Of a stretch of DNA of 64,000 nucleotides, positions 26,777 through 40,588 are shown one piece after another. Below the pieces are notes generated by a model. That model was not told the origin of the DNA. It was given only the letters and a program-made list of their open reading frames with translations, and did not search any database. The translations under genes were made by a program, and so were the position numbers. Position 1 is the stretch's first letter, and the number at the start of each line of letters is the position of its first letter. Source of the DNA: Bigelowiella natans CCMP2755. Taxonomy: Eukaryota > Cercozoa > Chlorarachniophyceae. The stretch is taken from contig ADNK01001594.1 of assembly GCA_000320545.1 (NCBI GenBank), positions 23,501-87,500 on the forward strand, in the 5' to 3' direction.

Positions 26777-27003
26777 GTGTAGTAGTAAACGAGTGTACAT
26801 CGTACTCGTAATAATACGTGGATGTTGCGTAGGTATAGTAGAGTCCGGTTTCTCGTCTTCAGACAGGGCCTTAGACACCTATGAGGGGGATGAGGACGAA
26901 GGCACCGCAGCCAAGCCCCCCGGAGCTGTAGTCGATAACATCATCAATAACAGTCCCAAGGTGGTCAGAGGAGAGGGTTGATTTAATATATTCACATTCG
27001 GTG

Positions 27004-27042
<39 letters not shown>

Positions 27043-27431
27043 GGCCAGTAATAATTGAGAAAAAAGAAAAATCAATAGTAAGGACAATGGCTACTACATC
27101 TGAAAGCGTTCCTGCTCCCCAATACAAGCTCAATTTCATACAAAATACACAAATTGTGTTGAAGCTCGTAAAGTTTTACCTACCTATCATTCATTACCCC
27201 CCCCCTCCCCATACACACGTAAATCAATTTTGTTCCAAAAATAAAATGGCGAGTCAGTGCTCATTCCGATGCTGCTGAGGTTGCATAAAGGGGGGATATA
27301 TCAGGTTGCTCTCATCATCGTTATCATTAGGTACAGAAGGTGTTGGAGGAACAACGGCTGAAAGTGCTGCAAGAAGACTATGATGATAATGCACAAATTG
27401 CTGGTACTTATTATACACGTGCACAAGTGTC

Positions 27432-27482
<51 letters not shown>

Positions 27483-28015
27483 ATGTATATATATACATAG
27501 AAGCATCATAACCAACATCATGAATAATCTTCCTGTGTATTATCGTCTACAGGGGCTTTTCCATTCTCCATTGCGAACCTTTCTCTGTCGCAGAGCGCAG
27601 ATTCCCCTTCAAAACTACCAGAGCTGAAGGAAAATCCCTACATAGATTATGGTAGGAACCTCACAATCAAAGCGTGGGAGGAGGTGGTGGAGAAGGAGGA
27701 AATTGTACGCAAAGAGTTTTGTAGCACCAGAATCATCGTAGCACGCACTCACAGTCACACATATGCATCATCCTTGTAGGTACTTCCACCATAGAACCTC
27801 AGAATTTCCTGATGGATTCAAAGGAAAATGAGGGGGGGGCAGGTGTAACGGAGAATAAAACTGATAATCATGCAGTGGTGCGGGGGGGTGCAGTGAATAA
27901 ATATGAAAAGGAATGGAAGAATCACTATAATGACAGCGACTTGAGTGTGCAACAGCAACAGCTTGAGGGTAACTTTCAAATAATAATTAGATTTTACAGC
28001 CTGTCGTGCTTATCA

Positions 28016-28046
<31 letters not shown>

Positions 28047-28278
28047 ACATAATATGTAATATGCAATATTGTGCAGCATGCACTTATTTAGTAAAGACAC
28101 CGCAAAAATACTGATGGTGATAAGACCTTTGTTGTACAATACAAGTAGACGTGCCAGGGGCTCGCACCTCTTCTGCGGCTAACGACTGCAAAGAATCCCC
28201 TGCCGCAGCCGGCAGTGTTTTTACACCTTCTCCATTTGGCAAGTCTATAAGGTAGTAGGGTAGCAGGTGTACTACTAC

Positions 28279-28316
<38 letters not shown>

Positions 28317-30069
28317 ATCGTAGTAGCACGGTGACTAGACGTGGGTTTTTCACAACAAAGCAACATGTCTTTTAAAGACGCACATAGGCCTTTCATTTGG
28401 GGAGGTTCCCCCCCCCTGTAGTTCCCCACCCTTCTCATGGAAAAAGACGTCTCCAAGTGTGATTCCTGTGAGGTAATAATGTGAAATACAGCTTCGTCGT
28501 CCTTGGTGGGGGGGAGGGGTTAGGGTAATTCCACATTCATATCCTCCCCCCCCCCCCCCCCCCGCACACATACATAATACAAGTTAAGCTTAATTATCGT
28601 ACTACCACTAATTCGATTGGGCAGATCTCAAAGTTTTAATACTAATACTACACGGAAAAGTCTTTCCTTCTTCGGAACAGCAGCAGCAGAGGCAGCAGCA
28701 GATAACACTGATGCCAACGATACCAACAACCACGAGCATAATCAAGAGAAAAAAGAAGAATGGGAAAAAGAACCCGAAGTAATAAAGGAGAAGGAGAGGG
28801 GGGAGGAGGAGGAAGAGAAGCCAACAGAAGGAGATGATAGTGATGTACACAGAGGCGATTTGACACCAGCTGTAACTGCGGAAGATGGAGATAACCGTGA
28901 AACGGTTGAGGGAGAGGGGGGGGACGAAGGGGAAGGAGAAGACGCGAAAAGTAATGCCGAGAAAGAATCAAGAGCGGATCCAGGGGCGCAAGTAGCGTCA
29001 TCACTAATTTCTCAGCACAACGATGATCTACCAAATAAAGAGTCGAAAGAAGAAGGAAAAACAGAAAGAGAAAGCGAATATGATAATGATAAACGGGAAA
29101 ATGATGATGAGGAAGATAATGATGATGATGGCGACAACTCTCCTCAAACTCGCAATAAGAACACCATCACCACCACTGAGACGACAAAGACGGAACCCCC
29201 CCTGGATATAAAGGAGCAGAAACCTGAGCAATCAGCTTCTTCGCAGGGAGGAGAGAAACAGCAACAAGATAACAATGAACAAGAGCAGCAAAACGAGCAT
29301 GAAGAAGAGAAGAAGCAGGAGGCGAATGAGAGGGAGGAGGAGAAGGGGGTTAAGCAGGAGCAGGTGGAAGAGGAAGAGGGGAGAAGAAGCGAGCCAGAGG
29401 AGGAGAAGGAGAGAGAAATAGAGGAGGACAAGAATGAGGAACTAATGCAACCCAGTCGTTCTTCGTCATCCACAGCGACGAATGGGGAACATAAATGGGA
29501 TAACGCCAACAATCTTACGGTGGTGGAAAAAGAGGAGGGGAAAGATATCAGAGAAGAGGAGGAGAAGGAGACGAAAGGGCTAGATGCAGTAATTGAAGAC
29601 GTTCCCTCCGCTGCTGACACTGTAGCTGGTAGTATAAGGAAAGAAAATACCCAATATGACGATGGCAACAACGAGAAGATGACCGCCGCTCCTAAGTTGA
29701 AGGAAGCGAGGGAGAAGGAGGAAGCACAAGAACAAGGAGAAGGAAAAGAAGATGTTACTCCGATAGCAGGGTCCTCCTCCCTCCAAGACAATGATGATGC
29801 TACGATATACAATCGACGAGATGATGAACCCTTGCAGAGTAACGAATCGAAGACACCCGTCGGTGCTATCATTGAGGAGAGGGAGGGGGGTGGGGGCGAT
29901 GCCAACGGCAGCACTAACACTGGCAGCGACAATACCCTCCCTTCACCTCTGGTAAAGTTGTCATCTCAGCAGAAGTTGCAGATGATCAAAAACTGGAAGC
30001 CGACATCAGAGGTTGTCGAGGTGGTCCAAACTAACTTTTGCTCGTGATGGAACGATGGATGACGATGAC

Positions 30070-30103
<34 letters not shown>

Positions 30104-31595
30104 GTGTATCTATCATGCTATAATAGTAGCTGTGATGGTACAGTAGATAACTAAGTCTGCCGCCTCTTTCTATTATTTCAAGGATGAGTCTAAGGAGCCA
30201 TTGCAGCAGGAACAGCAGCAGCTAGTAGCGGAGAAGAACGAATCTTCGCATAGTCTCTCGACGTCGTCAGTAGCAAACGTCCAAGCCAACAAAAGGAAAC
30301 AAGCTTCCACCGTGGAAGCCAGTAAAGGAAAAGAGGAGATGTGGGGTAAGGAGGAGGAGGAGGAGAAGGTGGAGACGAAGAAATACAAGAGAAGTTACGC
30401 CGTCTCGGAATGGAGTAGGCACTCACACAAAGGCGTTTGGGTACTACTCGAAACATGCCCGTGCGCTTGAAACCCTCACGTCACGCAAGTAGATGTACGA
30501 TAACAGGCATCATCATCACCATTAAATCCTTTTTTCCATCATCTTATTCAGTACTACTATAACAAAATCACCAAACGCTCACAATGGGAGCAGCCAAAGG
30601 GGTGGAAGGAGCCTGAACCAAGAAAGGTCTTCTGTGCATAAAATATAGTCCTGTGAGCAGAGAAAGCTCATCAAAATTTGTAGTAGTAGTAGTCGTCGTC
30701 CATAGATTGATGGTGGTGCTGGTAGTGGCAATGATGATGATAATGATGATGGAGATAGACTGTATGGTTTGTTTCCACTTCTCATTTGTCAAGGTCACAA
30801 CGAAGGGGTGAACATCGTGTTTTTGCTCTATATTTTTCTCCACAAAAAGAAGAAACAGAAATCGTTTCGATAGAAAAGAGACTATAGCCTTTCCCTCCTC
30901 TCAAACAACGAACCCACAGTGGTGTACAACACACATTCATCCTCAGAAATTGTTGTTACATACAATAATTGACTCGATGTTGCCCCCGACTCCTCCTTAC
31001 CCCCTTCCCTCCCCTCCTACAACAATCAATCCTCAAACACAGTTTGTGCGACGGACGCAGTCATTGGCGACATTGGATATGAAGAGGAAGAAGCAGGGCA
31101 GCATCAGCAAGCTCTCGTCTCCCTCCTCCCTGGCCTCTAGAAAATGGGCGGCAAACAGCCTTTACTCCAAACCCACAATAAGCTCTCAACGCAAGATGAA
31201 GAACAGGAACAACACTCTGTCAGTTACTTCTACTCGTAAGAACAAAGCAGTTACTACAAGTAATGGTTTAAGGCGCCACAGCAGTAGCAACAGCAGCAGC
31301 AGTTCTTCGAGCGTAAGTACCACCAATAGCCTTGGAAGAGGGGGAAGAATGTTGTCCAGAACCCAGTCTTCCATTGAAGTATTGTCGTCGCCATCGTCTT
31401 CGTCGTCGTCGTCACTTACATCAAAGATCCCTCGGGCTGCAGCACCGACATCTCCGAGAAAGTGAGATTTTTTTTAGAAAAGTATGGACGGCATTGTAGT
31501 TGGCCAGAGCCATTCAAGTTTCATCACATTTGTTGATTTTCCCATCGGGAAACAGCATCAGCTCATCCTCTTGAGAATACACACTTATAAAATAC

Positions 31596-31659
<64 letters not shown>

Positions 31660-32898
31660 AATAAATACACCCTGTTGCCAGAATGGATTGAAATTTGTTC
31701 CTTTCGTGCCTACTACTCCCTCAAAAATGAAGAAAAACTAATTTTCCAACAGAAGATTTGTCAACATGGTTTCATTATTTTGCGCTGCATCATCATCAGA
31801 GCTCGCCGGAGCTCCATTGTTAAAAGGCTCACTAGTTTTTCCATCTTGCTTCTCACTGACAAATTTGAAAAGGTATTATAAGTTATAATCGGTATTAGTA
31901 TCGATAGACATGACCCTACTCCGACAGTTGCTTCTTTCTCACACATTACAAGATGATCTATCATATCAATCATCAATACCCCAGAGACTTCACAGACCGT
32001 GCTGAGCCCGTTTGTTATAATGTTTGCAGCTTGAACGGGGGGGTACCATCTCAGAAAGCGTGGCAGAAGAGGAAGTCAGGAAATTTCTCTTGAAGGTAAA
32101 TATTATCCTCTCATTGAAACTGTTCCCCATAGGCTATATCCTCAGTATGGGACGAAAAAAGAGAGTATGAAACTCATTCATGGGAGATCCGTCATAAACA
32201 GTAGTAATCATACAGGTGAAACCAGAGCATGCCGCCGATCGACACTGGGCAAAGAGTAAGGCACGAGAGCTCATGGTAGGAAAAGGAAAAAGAATACACT
32301 TTCAAAACTGGTAATACTACACTGTAGCCGACTTATATTGTTCGGTCAGTAGTTCCTAAGATGCCAGGTTTAAACAACTCAAAAACTAACAAATTAGGTG
32401 TGAATTGTTCGAGAATTTATCAAAATCGCTCGGAATTACATTGCAGAAACTTCAATATTATCTCCAACAGAACTATGGATGATGCAGAAACGTGTAAAAT
32501 TATGGGATTACCAACCACTGTAGCAATTACGTTTTCACGGTGTGGTCAGCATAATAGTTGTGCATAGTCAATAAAACGCTGTGAAAATTGAAAAGGAACG
32601 CGCAGAAATGTCTGGATTTCTAGATGTCAAGCGATGTGTCTTCCAGTCGTCAAATTGCTTTTACTAGGTGTTTGATGAATCATCAGCCAACGTACGACCA
32701 CCACCAATACCAGCCATCAGGCCTGCATGTGCCTTGTGTAACAAGCGCTGTAGCCACACAGCGAAGCTCGTTATACCTAGATACTGTCATACTAGCATAG
32801 CGCATCATCTTGCATGCACATCTAGACATCGTCTAGATCGTGTGCTGCGCTACAATGCAAATAAAGGGGATCAAGTTATGGAAGCAGTAACTTGCTAG
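22935..32898 (+). CDS. WW-domain protein with a large glutamate-rich exon
   Basis: No orthologue recognised. Phase-consistent exons run from about 23866 rightwards. Conserved-looking pieces include KYGFVVMVPDLEKEF (24106-24199), DWSFTVLAEVFQKMR (24739-24795), YGENYTHMDRNVEYP (about 25523-25618), KDLLQREIKIFVPD (25806-25869) and RNSVKLIIDEDDVDES (26588-26681). A single exon from 28624 to about 30012 encodes roughly 460 residues dominated by E, K, D and Q. A WW domain follows, split by an intron: EWSRHSHKGVW ends near 30440 and YYYNKITKRSQWEQPKGW starts at 30552. Its two signature tryptophans and tyrosine block are intact, so it should bind proline-rich ligands. The next exon (31042 onward) is Ser/Arg/Lys-rich. 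Later exons (31791-31873, 32032-32096, 32219-32278) continue in phase, and a possible last exon starts at 32668 and stops at 32896-32898. The first exons (22935-23870) are uncertain because phases do not all agree. Confidence 0.6.
24262..30102. repeat. Intronic microsatellites of the WW-domain gene
   Basis: Approximate positions are (GT) 24262-24318, (ATC) 24978-25018, (GATA) 25104-25122, (TAG) 25275-25311, (CA) 25891-25925, (GA) 25947-25986, (CT) then (GT) 26213-26262, (GT) 26744-26774, (AT) 27004-27040, (CT) then (GT) 27434-27482, (AT) 28017-28042, (TAG) 28283-28316, C-run 28547-28563 and (GAT) 30060-30102. As in RPC2, they occupy introns between short exons. The same dinucleotide pairs (CT/GT) recur as compound tracts. 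Confidence 0.8.
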
Positions 32899-33338
32899 CT
32901 TGCCATGCTAGCCGGAGCATGCACAATTCATCGACTGATGCAACTAGTTAGCTAGCTAGCACGACATGCACAAGCTAGCAAGGCACATCCATTTATACCA
33001 CGCACGTTAGACAAGCAATTTATATAGCGTTGTAGTCGTCACATTTGGACAGTCATCACATGCATGCATCACAGGACACAAAACTAAAACGCGCTGATCG
33101 AGCCATGCCAGCATGCATGCAAGTCAAATTGTCGAGGACATTGCACAGCAAGATCATGAACAACAAGCAAGGTAGCAAGGCTCTTTTCCCATTCTAGCAT
33201 TGTCAACGCAGTTTTCCCACAAATCGGGAACTGACTAGGAGTTGTGAAAACCATGAGTAACCAACGCTGAAAAATACTGATAAGATTGCTGTGGATCACA
33301 CTTTTGATCATACATTTGTCACAGTTATAATTACATCA
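32700..33338. other. Tail-to-tail intergenic island B
   Basis: This lies between the convergent 3' ends of the WW gene and receptor-like gene A. It is dense in GCTAGC, TGCATGCA, CTAG and CATG words. It includes a perfect 7-base inverted repeat at 32821-32837 (TCTAGAC-ATC-GTCTAGA) and an inverted repeat at 32904-32921 (CATGCT...AGCATG). The left part overlaps the proposed last exon of the WW gene. No RNA gene was recognised and there are no microsatellites. Confidence 0.6.
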
Positions 33339-36300
33339 CTAAACATTGTTTGATTTTAAGGTGAAAGCACTTGAAGATGATGCTGTTGTCCTCCTTTCAA
33401 ATGCGCCGGTAGTTGCAACTACAGCAGAGCTGCTAACACTAGAGGAAAGTGTTTTTCTCTGATGAAATCTGCCCAAGTTTGAGGTGCTTGTGCCAGCTTG
33501 ACTGATTCTATGAACTATTGATGGGGATCGGACAGAATTTCTCCCAGAAAAAGAGATCTCTGCTTTGTACTCAGAGGGAGCCATGATTTTACTCTGTGCT
33601 CGGCTGTGCGCTCGGCTTTGGCTTCTGCTCATTCTACTAATCTTTCGACTCTCTGCTTCTGCACGAGCATCTCTTAGAGTTGCTGTCTTTTGCAGTAGAA
33701 AATGTTTTGCGAAATACTCTGGATCTTTTTCACTGTAAATTACGAAATAGAACGAAACTCCAAGTACTATAAAAACACAGCATGCAATGACAAGAACTAG
33801 ATTTGAAAAAGCCTCCACGACATTACTCGACACTGTTCCATGGTTAAGATGTAAAAAATTGATAAACTCGAGGATACTAGTGAGAATAATGAGGAATAGT
33901 AAAAGTATTTGTACGGGGAATTTCCATCGCATATGTCGAACATGAGGCCGGAACCAGCAGAGGGTGGACATGAAAGCAATCGTCGCAACTGTATTCAACA
34001 CTAACTTGGAGATTTGAGTTTCATCAGAAAATGTCGAGAGATACACTCGCGTAGTGCAAAGGGTAAATGAAAGTGCCATTTGACAATGAAGTATCCAGTA
34101 GTATTCCGGTAAGTAATCGTCTCCAAAGAATCTGGATAGGACAACGTCTTAATGATAATTACTATTAGCAATATTTCAAACACTACTTTTTGTAGTTTAC
34201 TGAGCTTATTTTCGTGGAATGTTTCGACGATTCTTCGCCATAAAACACACCCCGCAGTTTAAAATAAGTCCACACTGGAAAACTAGAAGATAGTTAAAGT
34301 ACATTGAGACACAAGCAAACAACAGAACTAGATGAAAACAAGCACCCGATGCTATCGAAAACTAAGACAAGGACGCTCAGAATAAGAAGAGGTGTATGTT
34401 CTGGGCCTGATATTATTTTCAACATGAAGAGTTGTGTAGATTAGGTTTAATATATTCAGAATAACCAACCTAAACATTCAATGTTTGGATTTGCCCACAT
34501 CACAGTTGTGTCATCACCCTGAAAGGTCATATTATCTCAACACATTTCCATGAAAATTTTCATGATATGAATCACGATCACAACCTCGTCATTAGAAGGT
34601 ATGCAGTAGCAAATTGAAATCGCCAAGAAAGCCGTTGGAGTATACGTGAAAATAAGGAACGTATACATTAAACTTCGAATTTGTTTAACGTCAATGCAGC
34701 GGCCGAAACAACAGTTGTCACTAAAGATCAAAATGTGGACTTCTCACGTATAAAATCAGATAAGAATAATTCTGCTAATAGTTTTATTTACAGAAAAAAT
34801 GTCGATATGTATTTGTTTAGCAATGCGATGACGATCACTGCAAAAAGAACCAGCGTGAATAATGTATACCTAAGAACATAGGTATAGAGATGTAATAAAC
34901 ACGGAGAATGCGACATTACAGCACAGATTCACTAACTCGAGTCCAAATAAATCAGTCTCATTAGAGAAGCATTCTGGTCCTACTGCTTCAAATTGCAAAG
35001 AGAGAACTCGCAGCCTATTCAATATAGTAATAAATCAACAATCTCATTTCCAAGTGGAGATCTGTGACCATGAAAATACTGCCGCAAATGCGGACGAGGT
35101 TGCTCCTGCCGTACTCACAGTCAGGGTGAATAATTGCAGCAACAAGATACCTGGGTTATTGGGTTATGAAATTATGAAAAACTTAGTGTCTTCTATCAAT
35201 AAATGCAGAAATTGAACGTACTCCAGATAGCAAAATCTTTTGCAAGCCACTTGAGTAATTCATTTTTCTCCTCTTTACTTCTCCCAACAATCACGGGACT
35301 TGCAATAACACATGTATATGCGATAACAAAGAGAAATGCTGCAATACAAACCTGAAAGAAGGGAAATTAGATATCCAAAATAGGGCTAGACTCGCTTTAT
35401 AAATTGTTACCAGAATAGCCACTGTATACCCAGCCCCCGAGTTGTCGGGGCATTTGACACACTCACCAAGCTGCTCGAAGAAACCATCAGCACAAGAAGC
35501 ACACAAGGTGTCTGCATACCTGTTGTCATGTTATAAAAAAATAGGCACAACTCTACATATGTTATACTACCCATTCCCACACAGGGCTTGCGAATTCGGA
35601 ATATCCCACCCCTGGCACCGTACCTACAAAGTAATTTAGTTCTCAACCAAAATAGCTATGACCATCAGTCTCTATACGACCGTAGGAGGTGCGGGACATC
35701 TAATTACACTTCCCAGCCTTTCACTAGAGGTCCAGTATCCTGTAATATAAAAATTTGGTTACTTTCTTTTTTTAATGTGTTCGGGGTTTACCTTTAATTG
35801 GCCACATGCGAAAGCCCCCGGGACACAAGGCGTTTGGGTCACAGCGAACACAGTTGTCTCCAGTACCGAAGGCGCAATTTGATTGATCCGCTAAAAAATA
35901 TCTTCTTAATGAATATTTTTTGTAAAGGACAATCTACAATAAATGGATGAAAGCACTGGAGCATTATATGTGTAAATTTATTACTTTCTTCAATGTTGGC
36001 GCATTCTTCTGGAGGGGTGAAAGCGAATCCGTTGCTTATACTACTACAGCTCGGAGTGTAGAAAAACTATGTACCATTTACACTCAAATTACTGAATTGA
36101 AAATAGCAAACAAACATAAGATGGAGCACCCCCTGTCCCTCTAAAGGACAAGAACCAGGACAAACGACACTGCAGAAATTAAACTAAGGTTTGGAATAAA
36201 GCTAAAGTTGAAAATCAAGGTATTTACGATCCTCCGCCAATCTCAGTGCTAAGTAATCCATCTGAATTCCTAATTCTGATAGATTGGTACCTGATCGACC

Positions 36301-39300
36301 AACAATCAGACCTACATGACATGGCTTTTGTTCTTATCTATACCCGCATTCCTCCCCGTTATTGATATCAATATTGGGGCAGAGTTCTTCAAATTGGGGC
36401 GTTAAAAAAGTCACATTGTTCGGATTACCTTCGCATGTCAAGACACCGCAAAAATATTTTATTTAGGTTTTTGGAATCAATCATATAATTTTGAAATTTG
36501 GAAATTATGCATGCTTACATGACAAAGTCTCACAGGGCACGTCTCCGACGAAAACCTAATGTAGTACTGTGGTCAAAGATAGAATTTATGTTACCCAGGG
36601 TAAATAGCTTTGACCTGCGGACATAAATCACCTGCCTCGTCACCCAAAACTCCAGTAAGGGTACTATCTGCAATTGCTGTGACTATTGTACTCGTCGATA
36701 ATGTTACTACGAATACTCCATCACTTCCTGTGGTGTATCTTGTACGGTTCGCTGACTAAATTTATAAGAAGATGGTGAGAGAGTAAAGGAGTGGTTAGAA
36801 TGAGTGATACCCCGCCAATTTGAAATTCTCTTATGAAGGGCCATGCCTTCTCTTGAATGCGAATATCGAGTTGGAAGGAAGAAGGTATGCCCCCAACCAC
36901 AGAAAGATCGGTTGCAATACCTGGATAAAGTTGGAATAAGTCAAGCCTAGTTCAATACCTAATGACCTTTAGAAGAACTCACATTCTACAACCCCTACAC
37001 GTTGAGCCTGATCTACTGTATATAACGCAGCCACCTCGATAACAGCTATCCTAGAATTTTCTGGGTCGCCGCAATCTAATTTTTTGTTCATCAGTTGAGA
37101 TGCATTTTAAAGTTCTACTACTTACATCCGTTTCCAAGCTCCTCATAGCAGGGAAATTCGCAACCGTATCTTTGAGTCGCAAGGATAGTAATATAAAATT
37201 GTGCATGACTCTTGATGAATACAAAAAGCACATACCCTACAGCTGTATTTGGATCCAATATGCCATTCGCACTTAAGAATTGTTCGTTGCAAATAATTGA
37301 AGTATCTAGTGTACCATTGTAGATTGTTACTAACCCACCTAACAAGTCATAGGTACATTACTGGCTTGGGAAATTTTCAAACGAGACTGTTGATTGTAAT
37401 TCGCCCGTTACCATTACAGCTAATTCGGGTAGAAAAAGGAGGACTTGCAATTAAATGATCGCAGGCCCATCTTGTTGGATCCTCTCCTACGTATTTTAAA
37501 TAAAATGTGTACACTTAGCTCCCAAATTATGATCATGGGATATCAAAACTAAAATATCGAACAGTATTTTCACGTGATTATATGAATGAACCGCTTTGGA
37601 ACAGTTCTTGGCGCCAAATACAACTACTATTACGAAGAAAAATACTAACCTGTCAGTGTGAAGGAATTGCGTCCAAAAATCCTTACCGACTCGTCAGCCC
37701 CTTCACACGTGAGCTGCAATTTTAGTGCATCAGATATGATCTCAAGCTAATATACATCAAATTGACCTGGATTGTATTTGGTGATACATTTTGGACAAAG
37801 AATCGTCCAATACTATCATCCTGAGTTAGATGAATCAATGTCAACAAAACTCATTTTAAAACTCAAATAGTCTACATACGTCAGTGACAAAGTTAGAAGG
37901 TCCAAATGGCGGAAAGTCCTCTTCTGCCAGGATTGTTACCCTAGAAGATTTTTCACTTATTAATATTTGCTATTCAATAGGATTTATGTCATCGTCAAAC
38001 CCAATTGGGTAGAGCAAGTTTCCAAGGGTCATAGTTGTTGGAGAACCTGTGGGAAAATTACATCTCTATCATTCTCCGAGCATGGTGAAACAGCATTTCA
38101 TGCACAGGATCTCCATACTTGTCGGTGATTGTGTTGTTGGAGAAACTGTTGTAGGAGATTGGGTTGCACTGAATAGAAAGCCCAAGCCTTCGGACTACAT
38201 GTAGGGGTATTCATGAGTAATGCAAATGCACTCTTAAATAAAATAGGAAGTAGTTTACAGTTGCAATGTACAGAGTGTCTGAAGGCTCGTTATAGAAGAA
38301 ATCCTGAATTATGTACATGAAGTCATTTTTATTTTGACCCGTTGGTTATTTCCTCCAAATCACCGTAATTGCCGTAATATTTGCATCTCTTGCAGGCTAG
38401 AAAATATGGAAAAAGTCAGGTTAATTTTAACAAATCTGTAACACTAGAAGATCTCACTTGAATTTGGGATGGATTCTCCAAAATGAAGCTGGATAAGGGA
38501 AACATTTGAACTTCATTCCAAAAATGGTAAAGGTTTTGTTTATGATATTTTATTGTAGTTGATAAATTGACCTGGGTGGCACTATTACATTTCCAGGTGC
38601 TGAATGAAAAGAAGATCTGGTATGAATGATAAACATAAATTTGATAAATAGGAATGTACCGTCCCCAGCAATTGACCGGACGTCGAGAGTTTCAATATTG
38701 ATACGCCGGACTATATTCCTACCCTCTCTTGTCTAAAAACCCGGAAAATGCGTATAATTGTAGTACAACTTTTTGATTCAGTTTTGTACCGTGTCAGCGA
38801 CAAATAGTAATTGCAGGTCAACAATGGCCACATACTCAATAATGGTCGGATTTCGGAATCTAAGTAATATCCGTACCATAACTTCAGAACTTCGTAATAA
38901 GTTTGCTTAAATGTGTACGTTGCAAAAGAGCCAATGCCATCAGAAATCAAATCACTATTCGTAGTGTCTGATTCAAAGAGCGGTGTCACCAATGAGCCTA
39001 GAGCATTAGTCACGGAACTGTTCAAGCTGAAAATTGCGCCGAAACCAGTACTATTTACTGAAAATCCTGCGCTGAAATACCTGTACACCATATACTCAAT
39101 TATTATTTCCATTTTCATTTGACAAAGTCAACTACAGGGAATTATTGCTTATTGTAATGCTTCTTAAAGTTCCCCCAGAGCTAGCATCCAGAAGAGAATT
39201 AAAGCTCGAGGATGAGAGTACGGTGGTAACCTGATTCAATTGCTTCAAAAAACCGAAATTTGCAATAAACGGAATTCTACCTCCATACTTGTAGCCCTCA

Positions 39301-40261
39301 AGTCAACCCGTCTGATTCTTACTCTCTCAAGTAAGAAACAATAATCGAAGAAAGGATCTGTCGCGATAGAGAATATTTCTTCACCACTTGCACTAGTAGC
39401 AGGTCCATCTTGAAGCCCTCCGCCAAGTCCTGAAGAGCCACTTCCATCTCCTTCCGGGAATACGTTAACCACATTCTGAAAAATATACAAATTTCATAAT
39501 ATGATTCATACTAGAATCGTCTTCCTCACAACCAATGGATCTTCGAGGTCAAATAAACTGATTCCGAAGTCCTACACAACAGTATTAACAGTCCCATGAT
39601 CGCAGGCGAAGAGGATATTATCTGCATGTTTACAATATCTGAGTTTATTGCAAACAGTTTGGAGCGTTCTTTATTGATAAAATCAATTTCACTCAGCCGA
39701 GCCATAGAATCGATGTTGATGATGTCCTCATCTGCGACTTCGAGTCCGCCATTCAAGTCAATTGCTCCAATTCTCCCAGAAGAAGATAAAGTGGTCTGAT
39801 TACATTTTGAAATCATCTATCCTCATTGGGACAAAATTTTACATGTTCAGTAACCTCATGAAAGAATAACTGGTTCGACTGTGGCTTCAACGAAAACTTG
39901 GCATTGTTAACTTTCCATGTCAAAGAAAATTATGTATAAAGTTACGAAATTTGGGCCTCATAACATTATCTCCTACGATTTAGCTGTTGGCCCGTCGTCT
40001 GATTGATCAGTTCAGATGCCTTTCTGAACACCTGAAATCGTGGCAAAGCACCATGCAGATCATCCACGTTCATGAACTTCAATTGCAAGATCAATCTTAC
40101 ATTTGAACATTGAATGATTAACTTTGCGTTGTTGCCCGCACACGCCACCGAAAATAAACGTATGTAGTAATCGTGATAGTGTTGAACTTTATTACCAGGT
40201 TATCATCGACAAAAAGGCAGTCAACAGCTAGCACGCATGTCAGCAGGAGGGTAAGCTCCAT
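33339..40261 (-). CDS. Multi-pass membrane receptor-like protein A (GCC2/GCC3-like cysteine module)
   Basis: The start at 40261 gives a signal peptide (MELTLLLTCVLAVDC), then a large extracellular region spread over many small exons. It has repeated T/S/N-rich beta-type segments and one stretch, NGTLDTSIICNEQFLSANGI near 37250-37330, clearly shared with gene B. Close to the membrane is a cysteine module (CASCADGFFEQLGECVKCP, about 35440-35510) of the type found next to membranes in ephrin-receptor-like GCC2/GCC3 domains. A bundle of roughly eight hydrophobic segments follows, including TFLIFTYTPTAFLAISICYC, KLVLNTVATIAFMSTLCWF and PVQILLLFLIILTSILEF. The cytoplasmic tail (about 120 residues) contains Ser-Arg repeats (SRMSRSQSRAHSRAQS). 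The ligand is unknown and a receptor role is inferred from architecture. Sampled introns are short and carry no microsatellites. The gene is head-to-head with its paralogue at 40589. The middle exon structure was not fully resolved. Confidence 0.68.
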
Positions 40262-40588
40262 TTTCCTCTCTCGCTACAAGCGGTTTTAAGCGTGTAGTAT
40301 GCACTTTTTTAGTTGTCGCAGATCAGAATATCAAAGGATTCGTACGGAACGTTCATTTTTAAGTTGTCGCAGACCAGAGCATCCAAGGACGACTCGTGCC
40401 ACCTTCCTTCTTCCTCAGACTGGGAAGTTAGTGCTCGAGGGAAGCACCTTCGTTTCTCTCGGATTCCACTAATCCCCTCGAAACCATGCCAATAGTTGTA
40501 TGCGACATCAACATCACATGTCGCACTACTAAGATCGTAAGTTAATTTTCTACACGTTAGTTAACTGCTCGAACAATTCGCTGTCACC
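40262..40588. promoter_or_regulatory. Bidirectional promoter region of the receptor-like gene pair
   Basis: This 327-bp gap separates the two divergent signal-peptide start codons. It contains a direct repeat of about 33 bp with a 51-bp period (40311-40343 and 40362-40394), sharing AGTTGTCGCAGA and a CAAGGA/CAAAGGA core. Such a duplicated element between divergent paralogues could be a shared control site. Confidence 0.5.
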
